DNA of 64,000 nt from Brevibacillus reuszeri (GCF_001187725.1 NZ_LGIQ01000009.1:934547-998546), one strand, 5' to 3'; shown: positions 1-7,422, numbered from the stretch's first letter. Notes: generated from the letters alone by a model not told the origin. Program-made: numbers and translations.

Positions 1-855
1 AGCCGTCATTGAAAAAGAATGCTGCATGGGATCTGCGCCAAGCGAGCATTGATGCAAACGACGCCATGCCGATTCAAAGCACGCTTCGGAGGATGAATGA
101 ACCAATGGACCTGCTATCCCTCTTTGGCAAAAAAACGTAGCCGGGATAAATACTTTTCCATTCTCTTTGCAGAGTGATTGGAGCGCTGTAAGCTCATTCA
201 TCTCTCCCTTCTCCGATACGTATAAAACAGCTGAAAATGGAGAAATTGCCTCTCGCCACGTGCCTGACGTCTGCTCGCCCATATATAGCTCAGTCAGCTC
301 TACATCTGGATCTTTTTGTCGCGCATAGGCAATCAACTCCTCCAATCGCTTTCGATTGGTGTGATCGTTGCCGGTGATCCAATAATGAAATTGTGCCTTC
401 CCAGACTCCAGCAATGCCGATATCAAGGCAAGAAAAAACGGTCCAGAACCGACAGCCAGAGCTTTTTCACTCCGATACGACTGAAAAAGGTATCCCCCAG
501 ACCCTTCCATCTCGTCTAAAAACGCGATTTGTGCTGCATACACCTCTTGCACATGAGCGGGCAACTGATGGGGAATATCTTTGCTTTTATCCTGAACAAA
601 TCCATTCTGAAACAGACTGTTTGCTATTTCGTATATCTGCTTCTGGTATTCTTCCGGCAGATCATCCGTTATTTCTTCGAGAGTGTGCTCTCCGTTGAAC
701 ATGGGTAGCAGTCGCTCGACCCACTGATCAATCATTTCTCCTTCCATCTGAAAGGTTCCGATGTTATTGCGAAAATACACGCTTCCATCCGGATTCGGCA
801 AATAAAACGTGTCACGCTTCACTTTTAGACGCATCGCTGGATTCAAATTCACCAT
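1..855 (-). CDS. Thiazole-containing bacteriocin maturation protein, N-terminal part (runs off the window)
   Basis: This gene is open from the ATG at 853-855 to the window edge, so 285 residues are visible and the C-terminus is missing. An AAGGAGG site (862-868) lies 6 nt before the ATG. The protein opens MVNLNPAMRLKVKRDTF, then has FNGEHTLEEITDDLP near residue 60 and a short AVGSGPFFLAL segment near residue 130. I recognise this pattern as the putative thiazole-containing bacteriocin maturation protein family (ThiF/Ocin-like) found with heterocycloanthracin-type precursors. Such proteins are thought to help a YcaO cyclodehydratase act on the leader peptide; the YcaO and dehydrogenase genes would lie beyond the left edge. 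The precursor gene is immediately upstream on the same strand. Family assignment is from memory of the N-terminal sequence; function is inferred from the family and the neighbour. Confidence 0.8.
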   Translation of the reverse strand, partial: MVNLNPAMRLKVKRDTFYLPNPDGSVYFRNNIGTFQMEGEMIDQWVERLLPMFNGEHTLEEITDDLPEEYQKQIYEIANSLFQNGFVQDKSKDIPHQLPAHVQEVYAAQIAFLDEMEGSGGYLFQSYRSEKALAVGSGPFFLALISALLESGKAQFHYWITGNDHTNRKRLEELIAYARQKDPDVELTELYMGEQTSGTWREAISPFSAVLYVSEKGEMNELTALQSLCKENGKVFIPATFFCQRGIAGPLVHSSSEACFESAWRRLHQCSLGADPMQHSFSMTA

Positions 856-944
856 ATTATTCCTCCTTACCTCGAATCTTCTACCACTTTGCGCCATGTG
901 TGTCACGCTCATTCTATGAGTCGCTCTTTGTCCATCATTCCAAC

Positions 945-993
945 ATAAAAAAGCAAAGCTCCTGTCGCTTTTGTATTGCTTGACAGGAGCTTT
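945..993 (-). terminator. Rho-independent terminator after the bacteriocin precursor
   Basis: A perfect 12-bp inverted repeat (955-966 with 982-993, arm AAAGCTCCTGTC) is followed on the minus strand by a run of Ts. It lies between the precursor stop and the maturation gene, so the short precursor message is probably made in excess with only partial read-through. Confidence 0.85.
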
Positions 994-1013
994 GTACTGG
1001 AAGGCTTATCTTT

Positions 1014-1313
1014 TCAATAATTCGAATTACAACGGTTGGATATCGGAATGACGAAAAAGCAACTGCATGAGCAGGTACAGAAGCAGCTGCATGAACAACT
1101 GCACGAGCAACTACAACTGCATGAACAACTGCATGAACAACTACATGAGCAGCTACAACGACCTCCTCCACAACGTCCACATCCGCCACATCTACCGCAA
1201 CCATGTCGTACCATAGTGCCTTCGTTCATTCTTTGCTTATCCCAAGGGGTTACTTGATCTGACTTGAATTCAGCTGCTTTAAGCTTTTTTACTTCTTTTT
1301 TAAAATCATCCAT
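1014..1313 (-). CDS. Heterocycloanthracin/sonorensin-family bacteriocin precursor peptide
   Basis: The predicted peptide has 99 residues. The ATG at 1311-1313 is preferred over an in-frame GTG at 1331, because GGAGGTG sits just before it. The leader (about residues 1-40) is charged and contains FKSDQVTPWDKQ, a signature I associate with this family. A glycine-rich junction with four Cys (GCGRCGGCGRCGGG) follows. The core has 17 Cys at every second position, separated by 14 Ser, one Phe and one Thr, then a short tail (FFVIPISNRCNSNY). Known relatives are ribosomally made peptides whose Cys/Ser residues are converted to thiazoles/oxazoles by a YcaO complex and which kill related bacteria. There is no signal peptide, so export would need a dedicated transporter outside the window. 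Identification is strong; activity is inferred. Confidence 0.88.
   Translation of the reverse strand: MDDFKKEVKKLKAAEFKSDQVTPWDKQRMNEGTMVRHGCGRCGGCGRCGGGRCSCSCSCSCSCSCSCSCSCSCSCSCFCTCSCSCFFVIPISNRCNSNY
1059..1157 (-). repeat. 12-bp tandem coding repeats of the bacteriocin core
   Basis: On the coding strand the unit TGTTCATGCAGT (Cys-Ser-Cys-Ser) recurs with silent changes through most of this stretch. Cys codons occupy every second position from 1157 to 1059. The array gives the perfect CS alternation of the core and could change length by replication slippage in 12- or 6-bp steps without a frameshift. Confidence 0.85.
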
Positions 1314-1340
1314 CCTTTTCACCTCCGCCACTTCGTGTTA

Positions 1341-1448
1341 CTACTCTACATTTATGAAGCGGCTATGGGTGTTCGTTCCTATTGAATGAGCCCATTTTTT
1401 GAAGCCTAGAATGATGAGCTGCTCGCGTTGGCTCTCTTCAATGGTCAT
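1341..1448 (-). CDS. Possible 35-residue small protein coupled to the SDR gene
   Basis: An ATG overlaps the SDR stop codon in the form TAATG (1446-1450), the arrangement of a translationally coupled gene. The reading frame runs 35 codons to TAG at 1341-1343. The peptide begins MTIEESQREQLIILGF and ends SRFINVE; it is charged, not membrane-like, and I do not recognise it. It has no Shine-Dalgarno site other than the end of the SDR gene. It could be a real small protein or chance. Its stop lies 27 bp before the bacteriocin precursor start. Confidence 0.35.
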   Translation of the reverse strand: MTIEESQREQLIILGFKKWAHSIGTNTHSRFINVE

Positions 1449-2209
1449 TACGTAAGTAGGGACCCTCCATCCACTGACAGTACCGTGCCAGTAGTGTATC
1501 GGTTCTGCATCAGATACAAAGCGGCATCAGCAATATCCTCTGGCTCCCCTATACACCTAACAGGTAATGTATTTCTTAAGTGCTTTACAATTTCTTCTCG
1601 CTTCTCACCAAAAATGGAGTTCAGCAAATTCGTATCGACAGCTCCAGCGCTAATGGTGTTTACACGAATGGGGGAAAGCTCTACTGCCAGGCTCCGGCAT
1701 AACGCTTCAACAGCTGCTCCAGATGCAGCCGCTACAGCCCCACCGACAGTTGGTTTCCATGTTGATGTACCGGACATGAAGGTAATAGACCCATTTTCTT
1801 TCATTTTTTTCGCTGCATATTTTGCAGCATAATAAGATCCCCAGAACCTGCTCTCCATCGTCGATTTCAATTCGTCGCACTCCGTCTCTAGGATTGGACC
1901 CAAAACCACATTTGCAGCGGTGACAAATAAATGATCTACCTGTTTTAACTGTGCAAACATGTTTTGAATAGAAGATTCATCTGTCATATGGACTACGAAT
2001 GTTTGTAAGTGTTCGCCGATTGCTTTTTTTGCTTCCTGAAGCCTGGTTGCTGAACGTCCTGAGATAACGACGTTGGCGCCTTTTTTATATGCGGCTTGTG
2101 CCGTGGCAAATCCAATACCAGAGCTGCCCCCGATAATGACAATCACTTTTTCTGACAATGAACAATCCAATCCTATCCGCTCCTCATTACTTCCTTTTTT
2201 ATTCATCAA
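1448..2209 (-). CDS. SDR-family protein with a degenerate active site
   Basis: This 253-residue protein has a Rossmann fold of the short-chain dehydrogenase type. The cofactor motif is GGSSGIG (near residues 27-33), a central NAG-like strand reads TAANV, and the C-terminal end is the usual SVDGG. The catalytic Ser is present (SGTST), but the YxxxK motif expected about 12 residues later is replaced by AAASGAAVEAL, so both the catalytic Tyr and Lys appear to be gone. Ordinary alcohol/ketone chemistry is therefore doubtful; a Lin1944-like SDR subgroup without active-site residues is the closest thing I know. It starts 3 bp after the ECF sigma gene stops, so the two share a transcript. Confidence 0.82.
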   Translation of the reverse strand: MMNKKGSNEERIGLDCSLSEKVIVIIGGSSGIGFATAQAAYKKGANVVISGRSATRLQEAKKAIGEHLQTFVVHMTDESSIQNMFAQLKQVDHLFVTAANVVLGPILETECDELKSTMESRFWGSYYAAKYAAKKMKENGSITFMSGTSTWKPTVGGAVAAASGAAVEALCRSLAVELSPIRVNTISAGAVDTNLLNSIFGEKREEIVKHLRNTLPVRCIGEPEDIADAALYLMQNRYTTGTVLSVDGGSLLT

Positions 2210-2212
2210 ATC

Positions 2213-2755
2213 CTAAATCCGAATCTGAATCCCCTCGTTTACAAGCGAAGTAGATAGTTTTCTCCGTGCTCTGTACAGCCTAGATTTAACGGTACCAATG
2301 GAAATTTGCAGGATATGCGCGATTTCTTCCATACTCCTCTCATAGTTCGCATCCAGCACAAATACGTCCTGAAAGCCAGATGGCAGCGTACCTACTAGCT
2401 TGCAGATTGTCTTTTTGTCATTATTCTTAAAAAAATCGTTCTCAGCGGAAGGGCTTGCTTCGATATATCGGAGAGTGGTGGTTTCCAGCCATATTCGCTT
2501 GTCTGAGCATTTGCGTCTGTAATCATGAGATACGTTTCGGGTAATGGTAAACAGCCATGTTCTCAGAGAGGATTCTTGGCGGAATAAATGCAATGCTTTC
2601 CATGCCTTTAGGAAAACCTCCTGTGTGATTTCATCAGCCCAGTCTTGTTTCCCGGTGATATAGTAAGCGTAATTCCGGACATCCTGTTGATGCGTAGTCA
2701 AGGTTTCTACCAACTGAGATTTTTCTAATCCTGAAAAATCTTGATGCTCCCTCAT
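2213..2755 (-). CDS. ECF-type RNA polymerase sigma factor
   Basis: This 180-residue protein has the two-domain layout of extracytoplasmic-function sigma factors. Region 2 (about 20-90) contains YAYYITG, DWADEITQEVFLKAW and the -10 recognition stretch SSLRTWLFTITRN. Region 4 (about 120-170) contains LPSGFQDVFVL and the helix-turn-helix IAHILQISIGTVKSRLYRARRKL. AGGAGG lies 8 bp before the ATG. No anti-sigma gene is adjacent: downstream is the SDR gene, upstream a cupredoxin gene. It may be controlled by an unlinked partner or directly by transcription. The stimulus cannot be read from sequence. Confidence 0.9.
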   Translation of the reverse strand: MREHQDFSGLEKSQLVETLTTHQQDVRNYAYYITGKQDWADEITQEVFLKAWKALHLFRQESSLRTWLFTITRNVSHDYRRKCSDKRIWLETTTLRYIEASPSAENDFFKNNDKKTICKLVGTLPSGFQDVFVLDANYERSMEEIAHILQISIGTVKSRLYRARRKLSTSLVNEGIQIRI

Positions 2756-2776
2756 ATTAGACCTCCTTTCACCGCA

Positions 2777-2805
2777 TTAGACCTTTCTCAAAATGAAAAA
2801 GTTCC
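2777..2805 (-). promoter_or_regulatory. Candidate ECF-type promoter for the sigma/SDR operon
   Basis: On the minus strand GGAACTT (2799-2805) and TCTAA (2777-2781) are separated by 17 bp, resembling the GGAACTT...TC promoters read by RpoE-like sigma factors. Transcription would begin just before the sigma gene's ribosome binding site, the expected position for self-activation. This is a motif match only. Confidence 0.35.
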
Positions 2806-2881
2806 CTTGGCATACGACATTATTTTATAAACATGAAAAAGGCATATTCAAACGACTATCGATCCGGAAATGACAATCCGT

Positions 2882-3775
2882 CTATTTTACTATCAGGCTC
2901 CCTACCATTCCCTTTTCTTTGTGCCCCGGTATCGTACAGTAAAAAGGGTACACGCCATCAGCCGTCGCTCGAATCATATACGATACACTCTCTCCTGGCT
3001 GCGCATACAAATGCAGCTCACCCGTCGACTTTGCGGCATGCATATGTACATGCGCGGATGCGTCTGCGTATGGTACCACGACGATATTTCCCTTAGAGAC
3101 GATTTCTACGACATGCTCGAGCTTTCCTTGATTATGGTAGGTTACCTTTATTTCCTCTCCCTTTTTTAGCACAATTTGCTGGGGATGATAAAAATAATCA
3201 GAGGCCACAAGCTCGACACTTCGCTTTGCTTCCTGTGTGGGAGGATGGGATGGCGACAGGAAAGATTGAAACCAGAGAAACACTCCGATCAGTAGTATCG
3301 CTCCAACTAGAGGGTGCTGCAAACCAAAGCGTTTTTGTGGATGACCTTTCTCATCTGTAGAAATCGCGATCTGTCTGGTCAGGAGCATGATGCAAAACGT
3401 GTAGAGCATGATGAACAAGAACAAGAGAGACTCTACCTGTTCAAAAGGAACCATTTCCCCGAGCATCGCCCCCATCATTCCAGCCATTAATCCTGCAAGT
3501 GCTCCTTCGATCATGGTCAGAATGGATAGAGGAATACCGAAAATCAATCCGGAAAAAGTGCCTATCGCAATGGCCAGCATCGTAGAATAGGCAAGCTCGC
3601 CTTTGAATAAGACACCGAGAACCAGTCCAGCGATCAGTCCAACCATCATTCCGAGAGTCATTCCGCTTACCATGCAGATCATCGGTTCGAGCTTATTTCG
3701 CTTGCGCCAAACAAACCAAGTGAAGCATACGTATGTGAAAACTAAATAGAACAACACTTGTGCTGTCGCGTTCAT
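2882..3775 (-). CDS. Membrane protein with a C-terminal cupredoxin (type 1 copper) domain
   Basis: The start is set at the ATG at 3775, preceded by GGGGTGG; a longer in-frame version reaches 3883 but lacks a ribosome site. The 297-residue protein has about six hydrophobic segments in the first 180 residues, several of them Gly/Met-rich (GMTLGMMVGLIAGLVLG, GALAGLMAGMMGAMLGEM). A linker follows and then a cupredoxin domain (about 200-297). The copper ligands are visible as His in LEHVVE and Cys/His/Met in FYCTIPGHKEKGM. An extra His/Met-rich loop (HVHMHAAK) sits between them. Such domains usually carry electrons or bind copper outside the membrane; which applies here is unknown. Confidence 0.78.
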   Translation of the reverse strand: MNATAQVLFYLVFTYVCFTWFVWRKRNKLEPMICMVSGMTLGMMVGLIAGLVLGVLFKGELAYSTMLAIAIGTFSGLIFGIPLSILTMIEGALAGLMAGMMGAMLGEMVPFEQVESLLFLFIMLYTFCIMLLTRQIAISTDEKGHPQKRFGLQHPLVGAILLIGVFLWFQSFLSPSHPPTQEAKRSVELVASDYFYHPQQIVLKKGEEIKVTYHNQGKLEHVVEIVSKGNIVVVPYADASAHVHMHAAKSTGELHLYAQPGESVSYMIRATADGVYPFYCTIPGHKEKGMVGSLIVK

Positions 3776-4098
3776 GATACCACCCCGTAGTATATTTACC
3801 TCTCTAAAGGATATGTCCGCTCCGGGCGAAACAGGACAACTAGTATGCCGTGCATTTAAGTTACTAGAAAACACTTTACGCAAAGAATCGATGACCCACG
3901 CTCTGGCTTTTGCGTGAGCCGAGACGTTATACTATGAGATGAGTAACTAACCCCCACACGCGACCGTATTAACTATAGCTAGGTAAATAATTCGAAGCAG
4001 TCCTTTGCCAAAAACATATCTTGCTTTACGACATGTACAGCTTACCGTAGAGATTATCCGTTTTTTGGACACTATCCCCTATTGAAAGGATACATACG
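3776..4098. other. Intergenic region between the cupredoxin and alarmone synthetase genes
   Basis: This 323-bp divergent spacer must hold both promoters. The only clear signal is the GAAAGGAT ribosome site 7 nt before 4099. A plus-strand GAAAC (3829-3833 area) 16 bp before CGTG resembles an ECF promoter, but it is far from the gene and unconvincing. GCCGAGACGTT near 3918 recurs upstream of the opp operon. Confidence 0.4.
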
Positions 4099-4848
4099 AT
4101 GAACACATTACCAGTGGAACAATTTCGCAAATTTAAGAACGACATTACTCGATTTTTGATGGCATATAAATTTGCCCTAGATGCATTCGAAACAAAAATA
4201 GACATCCTGACAGAGGAATTTCAGCTGTTTCACGATTACAATCCGATCGAGCATACTAAATCCAGGCTAAAATCGCCTGAAAGTATATTGAAAAAGCTGT
4301 ATAAAAAAGGGCTCGATATTTCGTTACCAAGCATAAAAGCTAATATTACCGACATCGCAGGAATCAGAATTACCTGCTCCTTTATCGCTGATATTTATCG
4401 GATCAGTGATATGCTGCAAAACCAGAGCGATTTGAAAATTATCGAAATCGAGGACTACATCTCCCATCCGAAGCAAAACGGGTACCGCAGTCTGCATATG
4501 CTCATTGAGATTCCGATTTACATGTCTGACAGACAGGAAAACGTATGCGTTGAGGTACAGATTCGCACAATCGCAATGGATTTCTGGGCTAGCCTGGAGC
4601 ATAAAATCTATTACAAATACAATCGGACTGTACCACCTACTCTGCTCCAGGAATTAAAGGAAGCTTCCGACTCCGCCGCAGCTCTCGATCGAAAAATGGA
4701 ACGACTGCATAACGAAATTAGTGAGGTAAAAGATGCTCAGGCTGAGGATTGGGGAGAGGATTTAAAGCAAATCAGTATAAGCAACCAGCAGTTTCAGTTG
4801 CCAGAAGCACTGCTCCGACTGCTCAGTGACCGCCCGAATGGCGTTTAG
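4099..4848 (+). CDS. ywaC: Small alarmone synthetase, (p)ppGpp synthetase of the YwaC/RelP type
   Basis: This 249-residue protein is a stand-alone RelA/SpoT synthetase domain. Visible family motifs are YKFALDA, NPIEHTKSR, DIAGIRI (near residue 90), PKQNGYRSLH (about 128) and QIRTIAMDFWASLEHK (about 155-170), which closely follow B. subtilis YwaC. It would transfer pyrophosphate from ATP to GTP/GDP to make (p)ppGpp. There is no hydrolase, TGS or ACT domain, so synthesis is controlled mainly at transcription; in Bacillus this gene responds to cell-envelope stress. The C-terminal tail is about 40 residues longer than YwaC. It stands alone, followed by its own terminator. Confidence 0.92.
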   Translation: MNTLPVEQFRKFKNDITRFLMAYKFALDAFETKIDILTEEFQLFHDYNPIEHTKSRLKSPESILKKLYKKGLDISLPSIKANITDIAGIRITCSFIADIYRISDMLQNQSDLKIIEIEDYISHPKQNGYRSLHMLIEIPIYMSDRQENVCVEVQIRTIAMDFWASLEHKIYYKYNRTVPPTLLQELKEASDSAAALDRKMERLHNEISEVKDAQAEDWGEDLKQISISNQQFQLPEALLRLLSDRPNGV

Positions 4849-4854
4849 TCTACC

Positions 4855-4892
4855 AAAAATGGCTGCCCAGTTTTTCGGGCAGCCATTTTTTT
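4855..4892. terminator. Bidirectional terminator
   Basis: A GC-rich inverted repeat (ATGGCTGCCC, 4858-4868 with 4877-4886) is flanked by As on the left and Ts on the right. It ends the alarmone synthetase transcript and also lies just past the stop of the convergent MFS gene. Confidence 0.85.
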
Positions 4893-4917
4893 CGTTGTGA
4901 GCTTTTCAAGACCTTCT

Positions 4918-6483
4918 TTATTCTTGGTTAGTCAATTTCAGCTCAGCTGGTGTTTTCTGCCCAATGGGCGGGATATGACGAAGCATGATCACGGTGAGTA
5001 TGGCGATAGCAAGCATGAGTCCGCCGCTAACCGCCACAACAGCATGCATGCCATCGGTAAATGCCGTCTGGGCGACATGAAGAAGGGTTGAACCACTAGA
5101 TTCGGGCAAAGCTTTTGCGGCCGAGACAGCCCCAGCCAGACTTTCGAAGGAGGCTTCAGCTGTTAACGTCGGAATATCTTTCGGTAGGAAACCGGCAATG
5201 TTAGTGCGGTACACGTATGTACCAATGCTGCCTAATACGGCTATTCCTAGAGCGAATGCGAATTCACCGCTCGTCTGAAGCAAGGACACCGCCGAACCCG
5301 CTTTCTCTGGCGGGGCCGAGCCGACAATTAGATCGCTGGACAAGCTTGCGAGCGGGGCTGCTCCCCCATTAAAAAGGATATAACCTATGATCAGGATGGA
5401 GAGTCCAGATCCCTCCCCTACCTGTGATAGTAGAATACAACCTGTCGCTGAGACGGCAAGACCTGCTCCGATAAGGAGCGACGGTCTGATCCACCGAGCA
5501 ATAATCGGTGAAAACAACATACCTGCCATCGATGCAACCACCCCCGGCAGCATGCACATCGCTGCACGCAGCGGTGATAGTCCTTCCACGAATTGAAGAT
5601 GCTGTGAAATGAAAAGCATGGAAGCCCCTGTCAAAGTAATGCCGAACAGGCCACCCAGTGCCGTGCTGAAGGAAGGGTTTGCGAATAGACGCAAGTCGAT
5701 TAGCGGACTGTCCAACCGTTGCTGCCGTCTTACGAATAACACTCCGAAAACAACTCCAGCCATAACGGCCATGAGCGGCCATGTCTGTAGACCTTGCTTC
5801 GCAATTTCCTTAAGGCCGTAAATTGCCGGAAGAATGGTTCCCATCGACAACATAACGCTAGTCATATCCAATCGACCAGATGCGGTATCTCGATATTCGG
5901 GCAAAAGATGGGACCCTGTCAACAACAGCAGCGCCATGACTGGAACGCCAAGTAGAAAAATCGAGCCCCACGAAAAATGCTCCAGCACCATCCCGCCGAC
6001 TACAGGGCCAAGCGCCATGCCTCCCATGGAGCACATGAACCATATACCTATGGCGAGGGCGCGCTGCTTATGGTCGCTGAACATATTGCTGATTAATGCC
6101 AGAGATGAAGGCGCTACTGTCGCTCCGGCTATGCCGAGCAACGCGCGTGCCGCAATCAGCATTCCAGAGGTGTAGGAAAAAGCGGCCAACACCGAAGCCG
6201 AACCGAATGCCGCTGCGCCGATTAGAAGCAGCTTTCGGCGACCGAGTCGATCTCCAAGCGAGCCCATTGTGATCAGAAGCCCTGAGAGCATGAACCCGTA
6301 TATGTCCATGATCCATAGCTGCTCGGTGCTGTTAGCGCCGAGAGAGACGCTTATGTGTGGAAGTGCGAGAATCATTACGGACAAGTCTACAGAAACGAGC
6401 AAGGCAGGCAATGCAAGCACCGCAAGTCCAATCCATTCCTTCAAACCAGCTCGCATATTAGATTCTATCGCAGCAGCTTTCAT
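4918..6483 (-). CDS. MFS drug efflux transporter, DHA2 (14-TM) family
   Basis: This 521-residue integral membrane protein has the segment pattern of the EmrB/QacA/SmvA branch. Landmarks are the loop 2-3 motif GSLGDRLGRRKLL (near residue 75), motif C-like GPVVGGMVLEHFSW (about 160) and the N-terminal ALLVSVDLSVMILALPHI helix with the membrane-embedded Asp of DHA2 pumps. It would export a hydrophobic, often cationic compound in exchange for protons. The start overlaps the stop of the SRPBCC gene by 4 bp (ATGA), so it is translationally coupled and controlled by the MerR regulator at the head of the operon. The substrate is not predictable. Confidence 0.9.
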   Translation of the reverse strand: MKAAAIESNMRAGLKEWIGLAVLALPALLVSVDLSVMILALPHISVSLGANSTEQLWIMDIYGFMLSGLLITMGSLGDRLGRRKLLLIGAAAFGSASVLAAFSYTSGMLIAARALLGIAGATVAPSSLALISNMFSDHKQRALAIGIWFMCSMGGMALGPVVGGMVLEHFSWGSIFLLGVPVMALLLLTGSHLLPEYRDTASGRLDMTSVMLSMGTILPAIYGLKEIAKQGLQTWPLMAVMAGVVFGVLFVRRQQRLDSPLIDLRLFANPSFSTALGGLFGITLTGASMLFISQHLQFVEGLSPLRAAMCMLPGVVASMAGMLFSPIIARWIRPSLLIGAGLAVSATGCILLSQVGEGSGLSILIIGYILFNGGAAPLASLSSDLIVGSAPPEKAGSAVSLLQTSGEFAFALGIAVLGSIGTYVYRTNIAGFLPKDIPTLTAEASFESLAGAVSAAKALPESSGSTLLHVAQTAFTDGMHAVVAVSGGLMLAIAILTVIMLRHIPPIGQKTPAELKLTNQE

Positions 6484-6920
6484 TGGCCCTCCAGAACCTC
6501 TCCGAGCCGATCCAGCATCAACCTCGTTCCGTGCTCACGCTGTTCAGGCGTATCGAGATCATCCAGAAAAACGCCCTGCTCGGTATAGATCAAGTGCGTG
6601 CCGCCGTCCACAGACTCAAATTCCACCGTCGTCACGGAGACAGACATCCGCTTGTCTTCCACGTCCAGAGTATATGAGTATACAATTCGCTTATTTTCAA
6701 CGATCTCCTGATAGCAGGCATCGAATGTGTAAGCTGGTCCTCCAGGTGGTCCACCACGATTGAATTCGCGTCCGCCAACGCGAAAGTCGAACTCGTCAGC
6801 TTTAGGAAACCAGGCGGCTTTGGCTGCTTGACCCGCCCATGCGGCAAATACGCGAGCAGGGGTATGTTTATAGTTCCTTTCGATGACAAATGTGGAATGT
6901 TTGGTAGATCTATCACTCAT
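6480..6920 (-). CDS. SRPBCC/AHSA1 domain protein
   Basis: This 146-residue protein is a single START-like hydrophobic-cavity fold of the AHSA1 (Aha1 C-terminal) family. Recognisable features are FVIERNYKHTPARVFAAW at the N-terminus, AAWFPK near residue 35, a central RIVYSY strand and the final long helix (QREHGTRLMLDRLGEVLE). Members bind hydrophobic ligands or chaperones; no catalytic residues can be assigned. It overlaps the MerR gene upstream by 8 bp and the MFS gene downstream by 4 bp, so it may bind the compound that the pump exports. That role is inference. Confidence 0.85.
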   Translation of the reverse strand: MSDRSTKHSTFVIERNYKHTPARVFAAWAGQAAKAAWFPKADEFDFRVGGREFNRGGPPGGPAYTFDACYQEIVENKRIVYSYTLDVEDKRMSVSVTTVEFESVDGGTHLIYTEQGVFLDDLDTPEQREHGTRLMLDRLGEVLEGQ

Positions 6921-7422
6921 TTTTGAAGCCTCCTTGTCCGGGTTCTTCCGGATGCTCGTCTAAATATTCACCAAGTCGGTCGAGATGGAGATCCATACTC
7001 GATTTTCTCTCGGCGAAAAATTTCTCATGATTCATTTTCATTGTCCGCATGATATTCATGACATGCTCAACGGTAAACGGTTCGTTTCTTTGCATCCGAC
7101 TCGATACATTCTCAAGCTCATGCAAAAGCTTCTGCTGCATGCGGATATTTTCTTTCAGGCGGTCTATTTGAATGGTAACGATGTCTGACAGGCTTAGTTG
7201 ATCACCGGACATAACGCCTTTAATCTCCTCCAGCGATAGCCCCAGCTCCTTCAAGGACAAAATTTGCTGTAAGCGTGAAATGTCCTTTTCGGTGTAGAGT
7301 CTGTATCCAGATGGCGAATAGTCGGATGGTGAAAACAAGCCGATCTGATCATAAAAACGCAAGGTTCGTATTGTAATTCCAGCCATTTTCGCAATTTCTC
7401 CGACTTTCCATTGTCGCTTCAT
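6913..7422 (-). CDS. MerR-family transcriptional regulator
   Basis: This 169-residue protein has an N-terminal winged helix (WKVGEIAKMAGITIRTLRFYDQIGLFSPSD, residues 5-35, with SGYRLYTEKDISRL after it). A long dimerisation coiled coil follows (about 75-115), then a short effector region (about 120-169) without the Cys pattern of metal sensors, which suggests an organic ligand. MerR proteins bind a dyad in an over-long promoter spacer and twist it to activate transcription. Exactly such a site lies upstream at 7466-7496, so the operon is probably autoregulated and drug-inducible. Confidence 0.93.
   Translation of the reverse strand: MKRQWKVGEIAKMAGITIRTLRFYDQIGLFSPSDYSPSGYRLYTEKDISRLQQILSLKELGLSLEEIKGVMSGDQLSLSDIVTIQIDRLKENIRMQQKLLHELENVSSRMQRNEPFTVEHVMNIMRTMKMNHEKFFAERKSSMDLHLDRLGEYLDEHPEEPGQGGFKNE

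Noticed and set aside
935..1204. Minus-strand ORF rich in Val/Ala/His in another frame of the precursor
   Set aside because: Low-complexity shadow of the same repeats; the leader/core logic is only in the Cys-Ser frame.
1036..1257. Plus-strand ORF with repeated HEQL units
   Set aside because: It is the exact antisense of the Cys-Ser core of the bacteriocin precursor; its repeats are a by-product of the 12-bp coding repeats, and it has no ribosome site.
3826..3851. GAAAC-N16-CGTG as an ECF promoter for the alarmone synthetase gene
   Set aside because: About 250 bp from the start codon and only a partial match; YwaC-type genes can be ECF-controlled, but this site is not convincing.
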